Shown here: one piece after another, positions 52,192 through 61,749 of the stretch
How positions within the stretch are numbered: position 1 is the first letter of the stretch
How the letters are laid out: each line of letters starts with the position of its first letter
Source: Prevotella bivia DSM 20514
Lineage (GTDB): Bacteria > Bacteroidota > Bacteroidia > Bacteroidales > Bacteroidaceae
Assembly: GCF_000262545.1 (NCBI RefSeq)
Contig: NZ_JH660660.1
Location: forward strand, 1,512,975-1,576,974
DNA: 64,000 nucleotides
Reading direction: 5' to 3'
Translations under genes and position numbers: made by a program
Notes under the pieces: model-generated
Told to the model about the DNA's origin: nothing
The model's database searches: none
The model's input: only the letters and a program-made list of their open reading frames with translations

Positions 52192-53538
52192 TTATATACC
52201 TATATAGTTATGTGGAGTAATGGCACGTAGCTCATTCTTCACTTCCTCACTAACCTTCAATGTGTCTATGAATTTATGGATTGTTTCTTGTGTCATCTTT
52301 GCGTTGGTACGCGTTAAAGCTTTCAAAGCTTCGTAAGGATGAGGATAGGCTTCACGGCGGAGAATGGTTTGGATAGCCTCTGCTACTACCGCCCATGTTT
52401 TATCCAAATCGTCTGCTATCTTTGTTTCGTTTAAAATGAGCTTGCGCAACCCTTTTAATGTGCTTTGAATAGCTATTAAGCTATGTCCCATTGGCACACC
52501 GATGTTACGCAAAACGGTAGAGTCGGTCAAGTCGCGTTGTAGACGGCTCACTGGCAACTTCTGCGCAATAAATTGGAAAATAGCATTCGCTATACCAAGG
52601 TTGCCCTCACTATTTTCAAAGTCAATAGGGTTTACTTTATGCGGCATCGCACTCGAACCTACCTCACCCGCCTTAATCTTCTGCTTGAAATAGTCCATCG
52701 AAATATACATCCAAACATCACGATCAAGATCAATTATAATGGTGTTAATACGACGCATCGCATCGAATATACTACCTAGATGATCATAATTACTAATCTG
52801 TGTTGTGAGTTGTTCGCGTTGCAAACCAAGCTTTTCGCTCACAAAACGATTAGCAAATGCTTTCCAATCGTATTGTGGATATGCCACATGATGGGCATTA
52901 AAATTGCCTGTAGCACCACCGAATTTAGCGGTTTGCTTACAAGCTGCAAGTGTTGCTATCTGTTCTTTCAAACGATAAGCGAATACCTCTATTTCTTTAC
53001 CAAGACTTGTAGGGGAAGCAGGCTGTCCATGTGTTTTTGCCAACATTGGTACCGACTTCCATTCAGCAGCATAAGCATCCAACTGGTCAACAAGTTCGTT
53101 AATCATAGGATAATATACTTCTTCGAGTGCTTCCTTGATAGAAAGGGGTACACTTGTGTTGTTAATATCTTGAGATGTTAAGCCAAAATGGATAAACTCC
53201 TTGTAGGCGTCTAAACCTCCAATCTTATCAAACGCTTCCTTAATAAAGTATTCTACAGCCTTTACATCATGATTGGTTACTTTCTCAATATCCTTCACGC
53301 GTTGCGCCTCTACTTCCGTAAAATTACGGTAGATATTACGCAAAGCATCGAAAAGCAAGTGATCAAAATTGCTCAATTGAGGAAGAGGAAGCTCGCACAA
53401 CGTTATAAAATACTCTATTTCCACACGCACTCTATAACGTATAAGAGCGTATTCAGAGAAATAATTTGCAAGTTGTTCCGTTTTATTTCTGTACCTGCCA
53501 TCTATCGGCGATACCGCAGTTAGTAAGTCGAGGTTCAT
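52192..53538 (-). CDS. purB: Adenylosuccinate lyase
   Basis: 448 residues of the fumarase/aspartase superfamily. The signature loop is GSSAMPHKVNPIDFENSEGN; the catalytic His region is KTHGQPASPTSLG and the N-terminal TAVSPIDGRYRNKTEQL is typical of the PurB type found in E. coli. It acts twice in purine synthesis (SAICAR to AICAR and adenylosuccinate to AMP). A -7-like TAATTTTG at 53568-53561 gives it a short leader. It is monocistronic, with about 100 bp to the pseudouridine synthase gene downstream. Confidence 0.96.
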   Translation of the reverse strand: MNLDLLTAVSPIDGRYRNKTEQLANYFSEYALIRYRVRVEIEYFITLCELPLPQLSNFDHLLFDALRNIYRNFTEVEAQRVKDIEKVTNHDVKAVEYFIKEAFDKIGGLDAYKEFIHFGLTSQDINNTSVPLSIKEALEEVYYPMINELVDQLDAYAAEWKSVPMLAKTHGQPASPTSLGKEIEVFAYRLKEQIATLAACKQTAKFGGATGNFNAHHVAYPQYDWKAFANRFVSEKLGLQREQLTTQISNYDHLGSIFDAMRRINTIIIDLDRDVWMYISMDYFKQKIKAGEVGSSAMPHKVNPIDFENSEGNLGIANAIFQFIAQKLPVSRLQRDLTDSTVLRNIGVPMGHSLIAIQSTLKGLRKLILNETKIADDLDKTWAVVAEAIQTILRREAYPHPYEALKALTRTNAKMTQETIHKFIDTLKVSEEVKNELRAITPHNYIGI

Positions 53539-53560
53539 ATTTTTTGAATTTTCATATTTG

Positions 53561-53568
53561 CAAAATTA
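53561..53568 (-). promoter_or_regulatory. -7 box TAATTTTG for purB
   Basis: Fits TAnnTTTG on the minus strand, 22 bp before the purB start. Confidence 0.5.
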
Positions 53569-53737
53569 GCAATTTAATATGAAACTCAATACAATATATG
53601 CCATTATTTAATGAAAATTAGGCGCAAGATTAGCAGCTTTTCTTCTACCCCCTAGAAAATAATACTAAAAAGCTTATATATCTACTATACTTAGAATACT
53701 CATCTTTTAGAAAGCGAATTGCCTCCAGCATTAACGC

Positions 53738-53950
53738 TTACTTTTCTAAAATCGCCTCGCGAAGAGTCGAATTTACTGTTATTCCCTCATCAAAAAGCAC
53801 TTGGTTTTCAACCTCTGTTATTGTAGATCCCTCAATAGCAGTAGAATTTGTAATAACAGAATAGAGATAGAATTTGTCATAATCTATCACGTCATGCAGC
53901 TTTAAAGCTTTGTATTGCTCCAACGTTTGTATAAATTCTTCTTTATTCAT
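53738..53950 (-). pseudogene. Fic-family protein, N-terminal remnant
   Basis: 70 residues containing VITNSTAIEGSTITEVENQV and then LFDEGI, the typical N-terminal region (with the S/TxxxE/N inhibitory-type helix) of Bacteroidetes Fic AMP-transferases. The catalytic HPFxxGNGR core is absent, and the DNA after the stop does not continue the gene in any frame. A TACCTTTG box at 54032-54025 is still present upstream. Probably a truncated relic, or possibly an orphan antitoxin-like fragment. Confidence 0.7.
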
Positions 53951-54059
53951 ATTGTCGTAACTGTTAGGAGGTAATCTTCTTTTTATTATTCAGAGAATTG
54001 TTTTATTCATACTTTTACTAAAAGCAAAGGTAGTGTTTTATTTTGAAAAAAATGCCATA

Positions 54060-54184
54060 CCCTAACCCTTTACAGATTAAGATATGGCACTTTAATTATA
54101 TATTATCAGGGTAAGGCTACCGCTGTAAGGCGAAATCAACGCCCATTAAGAAGAGAGAGACCTTACCTATAGCCGCTTTGGCTT
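54060..54184 (-). terminator. Possible terminator region after nuoN
   Basis: GGTAAGG (54110-54116) and CCTTACC (54161-54167) form the outer part of a hairpin with an inner GGCG/CGCC. No clear T tail, so the assignment is weak. Confidence 0.35.
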
Positions 54185-55624
54185 TTATGCTGCTGCAAAG
54201 ATCCACTCATAGATACCACTGCATACACCAAAGAGGAGGATGCCTGCTATACATACAGCTAGGGCAAACTTGGTGTTGTTATCGCTCTTAAAGGTAGGCA
54301 ATGGGTTATCGGTACGGATAATGTACATTGCCTTAACGATCTTGAGGTAATAGTAAAGTGAAACAACAGTGTTTAACAATGCAATGAATACTACTGCGTA
54401 TGCCCATGCACCCATTGTAGTGGCGATAGAAGCACCCTTAACACCTGCCATGAACACGAAGAACTTAGAGAACATACCTGCAAATGGAGGAATACCACCA
54501 AGAGAGAACATTGCTAAGGTCATGAGGAACGATAGGCGTGGGTTGGTTTTGTAGAAACCGTTGTAATCGTCGATATTGGTTTTGTCTCCATTGTTCTGCT
54601 CTACGACAGAGATAATGGTAAACACTGCCATATTGGCTACTACATAGATAAGCATATAGTAAGACAAGGCAGTTACCGAACTCGTCCAATCGCTACCAAT
54701 AGCAGAAAGCATAATGTAACCAGCTTGTGAGATAGAGCTAAATGCCATGAAGCGCTTTAGCTCGTTCTGACGAATGGCGAAGAGGTTGGCAATGGTGATA
54801 GAAAGTACAACGACAATCATCATCAACACGTGCCAATATTCCATCATACTACCAAAGACATGAAACAACATGCTTAACAAGGTAAAGGCAGCAGCACCCT
54901 TAGAGATAACACTGAGGTAACCTGTAACGGTAGTTGGCGCACCCTGATAAGTATCGGCTGTCCAGAAGTGGAAAGGTACTAAGGAGATCTTGAAGCCAAG
55001 ACCGCTGAAGAAGAATACCAAACCAGCGATTGTCAAGGTGGTAGGAGCTAACTTTGTAGCAATATCGGCAAAGTAGAGTGTGCCGTAAGCAGCATAAAGC
55101 ATACTGATACCATACAACATCACACCACTAGAGAAAGTTGCAGTAAGGATAAACTTAGCAGCACCTTCAGCCGAGTTGTTGCGTTTCTCATCGAAAGCCA
55201 CCAAACAAGCCAATGGCACAGATGCCATTTCAAGTCCGAGGAAGAACATTAAGAAGTTGCCTGCACTCATCATGGCAAACATACCGAGGAGTGTAGAAAC
55301 GGTGATCATATAAAACTCGCCTTCCTTACCACTCTTACTAGCCCATTGCTGGCTCTGCAAGAACACAATAAAAGTACCCATAGAAAGGATAGCCTTCATC
55401 ACATTGATAGCAGTACTAGTCTCGTACATACCACCAAAGGCCGACTGTGCGCCTAGCGGAAGCAAGCAAACCACGGTGTTCAACAACAATAATACACATG
55501 CTAGCGGATTGAACCACTTACGCTCTTCTGCCTTTGCAGACACGAAGTCGGCAATAAACAAAACTACCAAGATAGCAACAAGCGTTGCCTCTGGTATCAT
55601 CTTATAGAAGTCTGTATAATTCAT
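54185..55624 (-). CDS. nuoN: NADH-quinone oxidoreductase subunit N
   Basis: 479 residues, about 14 membrane helices, of the antiporter-like (Mrp) family. The motif SLVPFHFWTADTYQGAP is the proton-channel helix signature seen in NuoN, and Lys/Glu residues lie in the expected helices. It is one of three proton-pumping subunits of complex I. Last gene of the operon, 12 bp behind nuoM. Confidence 0.95.
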   Translation of the reverse strand: MNYTDFYKMIPEATLVAILVVLFIADFVSAKAEERKWFNPLACVLLLLNTVVCLLPLGAQSAFGGMYETSTAINVMKAILSMGTFIVFLQSQQWASKSGKEGEFYMITVSTLLGMFAMMSAGNFLMFFLGLEMASVPLACLVAFDEKRNNSAEGAAKFILTATFSSGVMLYGISMLYAAYGTLYFADIATKLAPTTLTIAGLVFFFSGLGFKISLVPFHFWTADTYQGAPTTVTGYLSVISKGAAAFTLLSMLFHVFGSMMEYWHVLMMIVVVLSITIANLFAIRQNELKRFMAFSSISQAGYIMLSAIGSDWTSSVTALSYYMLIYVVANMAVFTIISVVEQNNGDKTNIDDYNGFYKTNPRLSFLMTLAMFSLGGIPPFAGMFSKFFVFMAGVKGASIATTMGAWAYAVVFIALLNTVVSLYYYLKIVKAMYIIRTDNPLPTFKSDNNTKFALAVCIAGILLFGVCSGIYEWIFAAA

Positions 55625-55636
55625 TTCGCTAGAGTA

Positions 55637-57148
55637 TTATAAATTACCGATTGTTGGAACATACTGAATAATATGGCTGAAGATAGGACCTACACCACTT
55701 ATGATAATCTTCTCGAAGAAGAGTGGGAAAAGACCTAAACCTGCAACACAGAAAATCAAACCACCGATGGCAAAACGCTCGTCCCATGTAGCATCGTGAA
55801 GCTCTAGGAACTTAGGATTAGCCACTTTTTGGAAGAGAATCTTACCCACTACACGCAAGATGTAAACGGCAGTGATGACGATGGCTGTACAAGAGATAAT
55901 GGTTGCCACACGATGGAACATACCAGCATTCTGGAACGCACCAACAAAGATAGTCATCTCGGCTACGAAGCCAGAGAAGCCCGGCAAGCCAAGGTTAGCC
56001 AAACCTGCTATAACGTAAGATACGGCGAGGAAAGGAATAACCTTCATCAAACCACCAAGGTAGCGTACATCACGAGTTCCTGCACGGTGGTAGATCATAC
56101 CGATACATGCGAAGAACAAGGCTGTCATCAAACCGTGAGAAAGCATCTGAAGAATAGCACCAGTAATAGCTGTCTGGGTAGTCATCACAAGCGCAAAGAG
56201 TACCATACCACAGTGGGATACTGATGAATAAGCATTGATATACTTCAAGTCGGTTTGCACACAAGCTGACAAAGCACCATATACTACAGAGATGCAAGTC
56301 AGCACCAAGAATACGGGTGCCCACATAGTTAAAGCGTCAGGCATCAAGAACATAGCGATGCGCAAACAACCGTAACCTCCCAGCTTCATCAACACACCAG
56401 CGTGGAGCATAGATACTGCTGTAGGGGCTGAAGCATGACCATCGGGCGACCATGTGTGGAATGGGAACAAAGCACCAAGAATACCAAAACCGATGAATAC
56501 AAATGGGAAGAACACGTTTTGTGCCGCAAGAGGCATAGCGTGCATCTTAGCAAGTTCGAGAACATTCATCGTAGAAGCACCGCTGAAGTAGTAGATACCG
56601 AGGATACCGAGTACCAACAAAGCCGATCCACCCATCAACATAAGGGTAAGCTTCATAGCAGAGTATTCCTTAGGACCAGTACCCCAAACACCGATCAACA
56701 AATACATAGGGATCAAAGCTACTTCATAGAACATAAACATGGTGAACATGTCGATAGAAATGAAGAAGCCAAACACACCAATAGAAAGTAATACAAACCA
56801 AAGGAAGTATTCTTTCTTCATGGGTTCGAGCTGCCATGAAGCGAAAGTACCTGTGAAAACGATTACTGCTGAAAGCAATATCATAACGACAGAAATACCA
56901 TCGACACCAATGGCAAAGGCTATGTTGAGTGGTTTAAACCACATCGTCGTAGCAGAAAGCAACATATCGGCTGTGTTACCTGCCTGACGTTGCTGTATGA
57001 AATAAATGGTAAGCCAAATAGCACCCGCTAAAAGGAGTGATGAACCAGCCACCATAACGCCACGTACCTGATTATCGTTCTTAGCAACCCAAAGTCCTAA
57101 GAGCATCAGTACGGGGATGATTACAAATAATGTTAATATCCAACTCAT
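55637..57148 (-). CDS. nuoM: NADH-quinone oxidoreductase subunit M
   Basis: 503 residues, about 14 membrane helices. Typical NuoM motifs are EVALIPMYLLIGVWG (conserved Glu), LFPFHTWSPDGHASAPTAVS and YSSVSHCGMVLFAL. It is a proton-pumping antiporter-like subunit of complex I. It lies 4 bp behind nuoL and 12 bp before nuoN. Confidence 0.96.
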   Translation of the reverse strand: MSWILTLFVIIPVLMLLGLWVAKNDNQVRGVMVAGSSLLLAGAIWLTIYFIQQRQAGNTADMLLSATTMWFKPLNIAFAIGVDGISVVMILLSAVIVFTGTFASWQLEPMKKEYFLWFVLLSIGVFGFFISIDMFTMFMFYEVALIPMYLLIGVWGTGPKEYSAMKLTLMLMGGSALLVLGILGIYYFSGASTMNVLELAKMHAMPLAAQNVFFPFVFIGFGILGALFPFHTWSPDGHASAPTAVSMLHAGVLMKLGGYGCLRIAMFLMPDALTMWAPVFLVLTCISVVYGALSACVQTDLKYINAYSSVSHCGMVLFALVMTTQTAITGAILQMLSHGLMTALFFACIGMIYHRAGTRDVRYLGGLMKVIPFLAVSYVIAGLANLGLPGFSGFVAEMTIFVGAFQNAGMFHRVATIISCTAIVITAVYILRVVGKILFQKVANPKFLELHDATWDERFAIGGLIFCVAGLGLFPLFFEKIIISGVGPIFSHIIQYVPTIGNL

Positions 57149-57152
57149 TTTT

Positions 57153-59213
57153 TTAGATCAAGCAAAGTAATACTAATGTTAATGCGATAGTGCCTGTGAT
57201 GAACCATACTACATATTGGCGTACGTCCCCACTTTGCCATGAACGAACAGACTCGCCTGCTTCGTTAGTACCCCACGCCAAGAAGTTGAAGGTGCCATCA
57301 ATAACACGACGATCAAACCAAGCAATAGGCATTGAGAACAAACGGAACACTATCTTATGGGTAAAGAACTGCCAAACATTGTCCAAGTAGAAGCGGTTGA
57401 GTGCTGCCTTGTGAAGGTTTGGCATAGCACGTTGCAGCGCATCAGCCACTGGTTGCTTCTTGCCCATATACATATAAGTAGCGAGCGAGATACCAATAAC
57501 GGCTGCAATGATACTTGTAGTGGCAATGTTCCAATCAATATGAATATCGTAGCTCAAGCCATTAGCACTTACAAAATGCCCAAATGGGATCAAACCTGCT
57601 ACACAAGAGATGATAGCAAGGAATACCAATGGACCCCACATTACGAAAGGTACTTCTTGTGGACGACGGCGATGCTCAGGATCAAGCTCGTAGTAAGATT
57701 GTCCCCAGAAGATAACATAGTAAAGACGGAACATATAGAAAGCTGTCATACCAGCTACTAAGGTCATGATCCACTTCAATGCTTGACCTTCAGCACCGGG
57801 AAGTGCGTTACAAGCCGAAATGATTTCGTCCTTTGAGAAGAAACCAGCAAAAGGAGGGATACCAGCAATTGCCAAACAACCGATTAAGAAACAGATGTTG
57901 GTAATGGGCATATACTTATGTAGTCCGCCCATGTATTCCTTAAAGTTGCTACCTATGATGACGATGATAGCACCAGAGCATAGGAACAACAAGGCTTTAA
58001 ACATAGCGTGGGTAAACAAGTGGAACATGGCTGCCATATAACCCAACCCACCGTGATGTAGGAAGCCGTGCGAACCAAAAGCTCCTTCCTTAGCATCGTA
58101 GAAACAAACACCGAGTGCTACCAGCATATAAGCAATCTGTGAGATTGTAGAGAAAGCCAAACCACGCTTAATATCTTTCTGCGCACAAGCTACTGCTGCT
58201 GCATAGAAAGCGGTGAAAGCAGCAATCCATGCTATCCAGTGTAACTGCTCTTGTGCGCCAAACTGCAAATAGATGGGCAACAAGGAAGCTACTTGGAACA
58301 CACCAGCAACAACCATTGTAGCGGCGTGGATCAAAGCAGAAACAGGGGTAGGACCTTCCATAGCATCTGGCAACCAAATGTGTAATGGGAACATAGCCGA
58401 CTTACCAGCACCACCGATAAACATTAAGAACAACGCTGTTGGGATAGCCCATGCTGTAGTAGGATCGGTAGCTAGCTTAGCTAAAGTAACCGTTAGTTCA
58501 GGATTTACATTCAAATCGTAATTGAAAGTACCTACATAGAAGCTAAAGAACAAGATACCGATCAAGAAGAACAAGTCGGCAAAACGGGTTACAATGAAAG
58601 CTTTCTTACTAGCGTGTACTGCTGTATGCTTTGGATAATAGAAGCCAATGAGCAAGTAAGAACATACACCCACAAGCTCCCAGAAAAGATACATTTGGAA
58701 GATGTTAGTAGCTACCACAAGTCCTAGCATAGAACAGGTAAACATAGACAAGTAAGCGTAGAAGCGTTGGAAACCATGCTCATACTCTTCAAACTCGTAA
58801 TGCTCGCCACGTTCAGCCATATAGCCAAATGAGTAGATATGCACCATGAAGCTAACGGTGGTAATAACGACAAGCATCATCACACTGATAGGACTCAAGC
58901 GGAAACCAATGTTAAAGGTAAGTAGCTCTGTAAACTTCAACCAAGTGAAGTTGAACACAGTAACAGTAGGATAAGCACCATGTCCGCCATCAAGACGACC
59001 ATTTACCACCTTGAACGTTTCGCCCATCGCTGTATATTCTCCTGTATAGAAGAAATAATGATAAGCGGTATAAAGGCTCAAAGCAAACAATACGCCTAGC
59101 ATACAAGTGCCTGCGATACCAGCCACCTTTTTAGGCATCTTCATTCCAAGCAATCCTAAAGTTAAGAAACTTAGGAAGGGAAGAAGGAGTATTAAAAATG
59201 CGTAATCGAACAT
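57153..59213 (-). CDS. nuoL: NADH-quinone oxidoreductase subunit L
   Basis: 686 residues. The antiporter core carries FWELVGVCSYLLIGFYY and FPLHIWLPDAMEGPTPVSAL; the C-terminal part (about 560-686) holds the long lateral helix and last membrane segment (IVFRLFSMPIAWFDRRVIDG). It is the distal proton-pumping subunit of complex I. Length is normal for the family. It lies 7 bp behind nuoK. Confidence 0.96.
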   Translation of the reverse strand: MFDYAFLILLLPFLSFLTLGLLGMKMPKKVAGIAGTCMLGVLFALSLYTAYHYFFYTGEYTAMGETFKVVNGRLDGGHGAYPTVTVFNFTWLKFTELLTFNIGFRLSPISVMMLVVITTVSFMVHIYSFGYMAERGEHYEFEEYEHGFQRFYAYLSMFTCSMLGLVVATNIFQMYLFWELVGVCSYLLIGFYYPKHTAVHASKKAFIVTRFADLFFLIGILFFSFYVGTFNYDLNVNPELTVTLAKLATDPTTAWAIPTALFLMFIGGAGKSAMFPLHIWLPDAMEGPTPVSALIHAATMVVAGVFQVASLLPIYLQFGAQEQLHWIAWIAAFTAFYAAAVACAQKDIKRGLAFSTISQIAYMLVALGVCFYDAKEGAFGSHGFLHHGGLGYMAAMFHLFTHAMFKALLFLCSGAIIVIIGSNFKEYMGGLHKYMPITNICFLIGCLAIAGIPPFAGFFSKDEIISACNALPGAEGQALKWIMTLVAGMTAFYMFRLYYVIFWGQSYYELDPEHRRRPQEVPFVMWGPLVFLAIISCVAGLIPFGHFVSANGLSYDIHIDWNIATTSIIAAVIGISLATYMYMGKKQPVADALQRAMPNLHKAALNRFYLDNVWQFFTHKIVFRLFSMPIAWFDRRVIDGTFNFLAWGTNEAGESVRSWQSGDVRQYVVWFITGTIALTLVLLCLI

Positions 59214-59220
59214 AACTCTT

Positions 59221-59529
59221 TTATAATTTCATATTTTCAATACTGTTCACCTGATCGTTGTGGAAATGGCGGTAAACATTAATAATAATAGCTAGTGCCA
59301 CAGCCGTTTCGGCAGCACTAACACCTATTGAGAATAGTGTGAAGAACATGCCTTCCATACCATTTGGATAAAGCAAACGGTTGAAAGCAGCAAAGTTGAT
59401 ATCTACACTATTCAATACTAACTCCACAGAGATAAGCATCGCAACAAGGTTACGACGGGTTACAAAACCAAATACTCCGATAAAGAATAGTATTCCACTA
59501 AGTAGGAAAAAATATTGTACGGGTATCAT
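59221..59529 (-). CDS. nuoK: NADH-quinone oxidoreductase subunit K
   Basis: 102 residues, three membrane helices, with conserved Glu in LISVELVLNSVDINF and in GVSAAETAVALAIIIN. It forms part of the membrane proton path of complex I. It directly abuts nuoJ and precedes nuoL by 7 bp. Confidence 0.95.
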   Translation of the reverse strand: MIPVQYFFLLSGILFFIGVFGFVTRRNLVAMLISVELVLNSVDINFAAFNRLLYPNGMEGMFFTLFSIGVSAAETAVALAIIINVYRHFHNDQVNSIENMKL

Positions 59530-60063
59530 TTATTCAGCCTCCCCTTTCTTTGTTTTATTCAAAATAACCAAGCCTCCGATGATACAAGCCAACAAGAAGA
59601 GCGAGATAAACTCGAATGGGAGTACATAGCCATACTTGTCGCCACTCATCAAGGTAGTACCAATCTTTTCCATTGGTAGCTCTGCACTAGTAGTAGAAGC
59701 AACCACAGCATTCAATAGCTGGTTCTTCAAGAAGATAGCAACGACGACCACTAAACCTATAAGGGCTAGTGCTGCTGCCAATATCGTGCGCTTGCCTAAC
59801 CAACGCTCTGACAAGCCTTGAAGGGTTTGCTTATTAACAAGGTGGATTGCAAATACATATACCATTGTTATACCACCAGCGTAAATACTTATTTGTACTG
59901 CGCCAAGGAAGGTATAATCGAGCAGGAAGTAAAGACCTGCTACGCCAAACAACACAAACAACAACGCTGTTGCTGCTCGCATAATACGGTTGGTCATCAC
60001 GGAGAGAAGGGCCGCCCCCAATATCACCACGGATAAAACCGCAAACATAATAATCTGTGCCAT
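59530..60063 (-). CDS. nuoJ: NADH-quinone oxidoreductase subunit J
   Basis: 177 residues, five membrane helices. The conserved NuoJ region is QISIYAGGITMVYVFAIHLV (third helix, with the pi-bulge Tyr/Gly zone). It couples quinone reduction to the membrane pumps. It lies 7 bp behind nuoI and abuts nuoK. Confidence 0.93.
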   Translation of the reverse strand: MAQIIMFAVLSVVILGAALLSVMTNRIMRAATALLFVLFGVAGLYFLLDYTFLGAVQISIYAGGITMVYVFAIHLVNKQTLQGLSERWLGKRTILAAALALIGLVVVVAIFLKNQLLNAVVASTTSAELPMEKIGTTLMSGDKYGYVLPFEFISLFLLACIIGGLVILNKTKKGEAE

Positions 60064-60070
60064 AGGTCTC

Positions 60071-60604
60071 TTACTTCTTTTTTGTATTAAAGGTTCCTAC
60101 TTCCCAAGCGGCTCCACCCTCTATAAGATTTGGCAATGAGCCTCCTGCATAAACTTCTTTATCCAAATGAAGAACGAGCTTAGAACGATCGAACACAGCA
60201 TTCTCAAAGTCGTTTGTAAACTCGATAGCACCAAAGTTACAAGCATTGGTACATAGCGAACAGAACATACAATCGCCTAGATCGTATTGATAATCGACAA
60301 GCTCTTTCTTCTTTTTGCCTTCCGCATTGGTAACCATCTGCGACAAAATGCGGATAGTACCATTTGGACAAGCCTTCTCACACATAGTACAAGATGTACA
60401 CTTATGGTTGCCATTCTCGTCGCGCAAGAATACCAATCGACCACGATGGCGATCCGATACGTGTAAGGTTGTTTTACGGTTTTCTGGATACTGCTCTGTC
60501 GACTTTGGTGTGAAGTATTCCTTCATGGTAACCTTCAAACCTGTAGCCAATGTCTTCAGCGCACTTCCTATTTCACCGAAATATGATTCTTTCTTTTCTT
60601 CCAT
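60071..60604 (-). CDS. nuoI: NADH-quinone oxidoreductase subunit I
   Basis: 177 residues with two 4Fe-4S motifs, CTSCTMCEKACP and CMFCSLCTNACNFGAIE, which ligate clusters N6a and N6b on the electron path to quinone. The RGRLVFLRDENG stretch before them is typical. It lies 5 bp behind nuoH. Confidence 0.96.
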   Translation of the reverse strand: MEEKKESYFGEIGSALKTLATGLKVTMKEYFTPKSTEQYPENRKTTLHVSDRHRGRLVFLRDENGNHKCTSCTMCEKACPNGTIRILSQMVTNAEGKKKKELVDYQYDLGDCMFCSLCTNACNFGAIEFTNDFENAVFDRSKLVLHLDKEVYAGGSLPNLIEGGAAWEVGTFNTKKK

Positions 60605-60609
60605 TTCTC

Positions 60610-61707
60610 CTAAGCATTAATAGTGAAAGTCCAACCGAAGGCTACGCACACTGTCATCAAAACAAGGATCACCAACGATAATGGCATAAGATATTTCCAC
60701 TCCAACTTCAAGATTTGGTCAACACGCAGACGAGGGAATGTCCAACGCACCCACATGAGCAAGAACACTACAACGAAAGTCTTACCCAAGAACCAAACAA
60801 GTCCGGGAATGAGGTTCATCACAGCATCAAAAGCATCTACACCAATATTCAATGGCGCCCATCCACCTAAGAACACGGTGGTAGCGATACCTGATACTAC
60901 GAAGAGATTTAAGTATTCAGCCAAGTAATAGAAACCGAAGCCCATACCAGAATATTCGGTATGGTAACCAGCGGTAAGCTCGCTCTCAGCCTCAGCCAAG
61001 TCGAACGGACCACGATTAGCCTCTGCATTACCTGCGATACAGAACACGAAGAATGCTAAGATAGCAGGAATATGCCCCTGCACGATGAGCCATTGCCACG
61101 GACCTGTCTGCGCCTCTACAATACCCGATACCTGCATAGTTCCTGTAAGGATCACAGCAGAGATCAAGCACAAGCCCAACGACAATTCGTAAGAAATCAT
61201 CTGAACAGCACCACGCATAGCCGAAAGTACTGAATACTTATTGTTACTACCCCATCCTGCCAAAAAGATACCCACAACACCTATCGAGCTAATAGCGGTA
61301 ACTAGGAAGATACCTACATTAAAGTCGAGAATGTTAGCACCTTTGTTCCAAGGAAGGAAGGAGAAAGTACCCACCGATGCAATAATAACAAGGAAAGGAG
61401 CGGTGAAATAAATCAGTTTATCTGCCTTATCCACCGAGAATATTTCCTTAATCAACATCTTCAACACATCGGCAAATACCTGCAACGTACCCCACCAGCC
61501 CACACGAACCGGACCAATACGGCATTGGAAGTAAGCACATACCTTACGCTCCATAAAGATAAGCACGATAGCAAGCACTGCATAAGCCGTAAGGATTACC
61601 AGTCCCACTGCGACGCACTCAATGAGGATTGCCCAAAAGTTGCCTAAGCCTAGCGTAACTCTAAGCAACTCGTCAAACCATTTTGTTATAATACTAAAAT
61701 CGAACAT
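60610..61707 (-). CDS. nuoH: NADH-quinone oxidoreductase subunit H
   Basis: 365 residues, eight or more membrane helices. Signature ERKVCAYFQCRIGPVRVG near residue 52 and the quinone-chamber loop NRGPFDLAEAESELTAGYH are diagnostic. It anchors the hydrophilic arm and forms the quinone cavity. It follows nuoCD by 42 bp with no nuoG between them. Confidence 0.97.
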   Translation of the reverse strand: MFDFSIITKWFDELLRVTLGLGNFWAILIECVAVGLVILTAYAVLAIVLIFMERKVCAYFQCRIGPVRVGWWGTLQVFADVLKMLIKEIFSVDKADKLIYFTAPFLVIIASVGTFSFLPWNKGANILDFNVGIFLVTAISSIGVVGIFLAGWGSNNKYSVLSAMRGAVQMISYELSLGLCLISAVILTGTMQVSGIVEAQTGPWQWLIVQGHIPAILAFFVFCIAGNAEANRGPFDLAEAESELTAGYHTEYSGMGFGFYYLAEYLNLFVVSGIATTVFLGGWAPLNIGVDAFDAVMNLIPGLVWFLGKTFVVVFLLMWVRWTFPRLRVDQILKLEWKYLMPLSLVILVLMTVCVAFGWTFTINA

Positions 61708-61749
61708 TGTATGATTTTATTCTTAATTATTTACTTTCTTAATAGCGAC

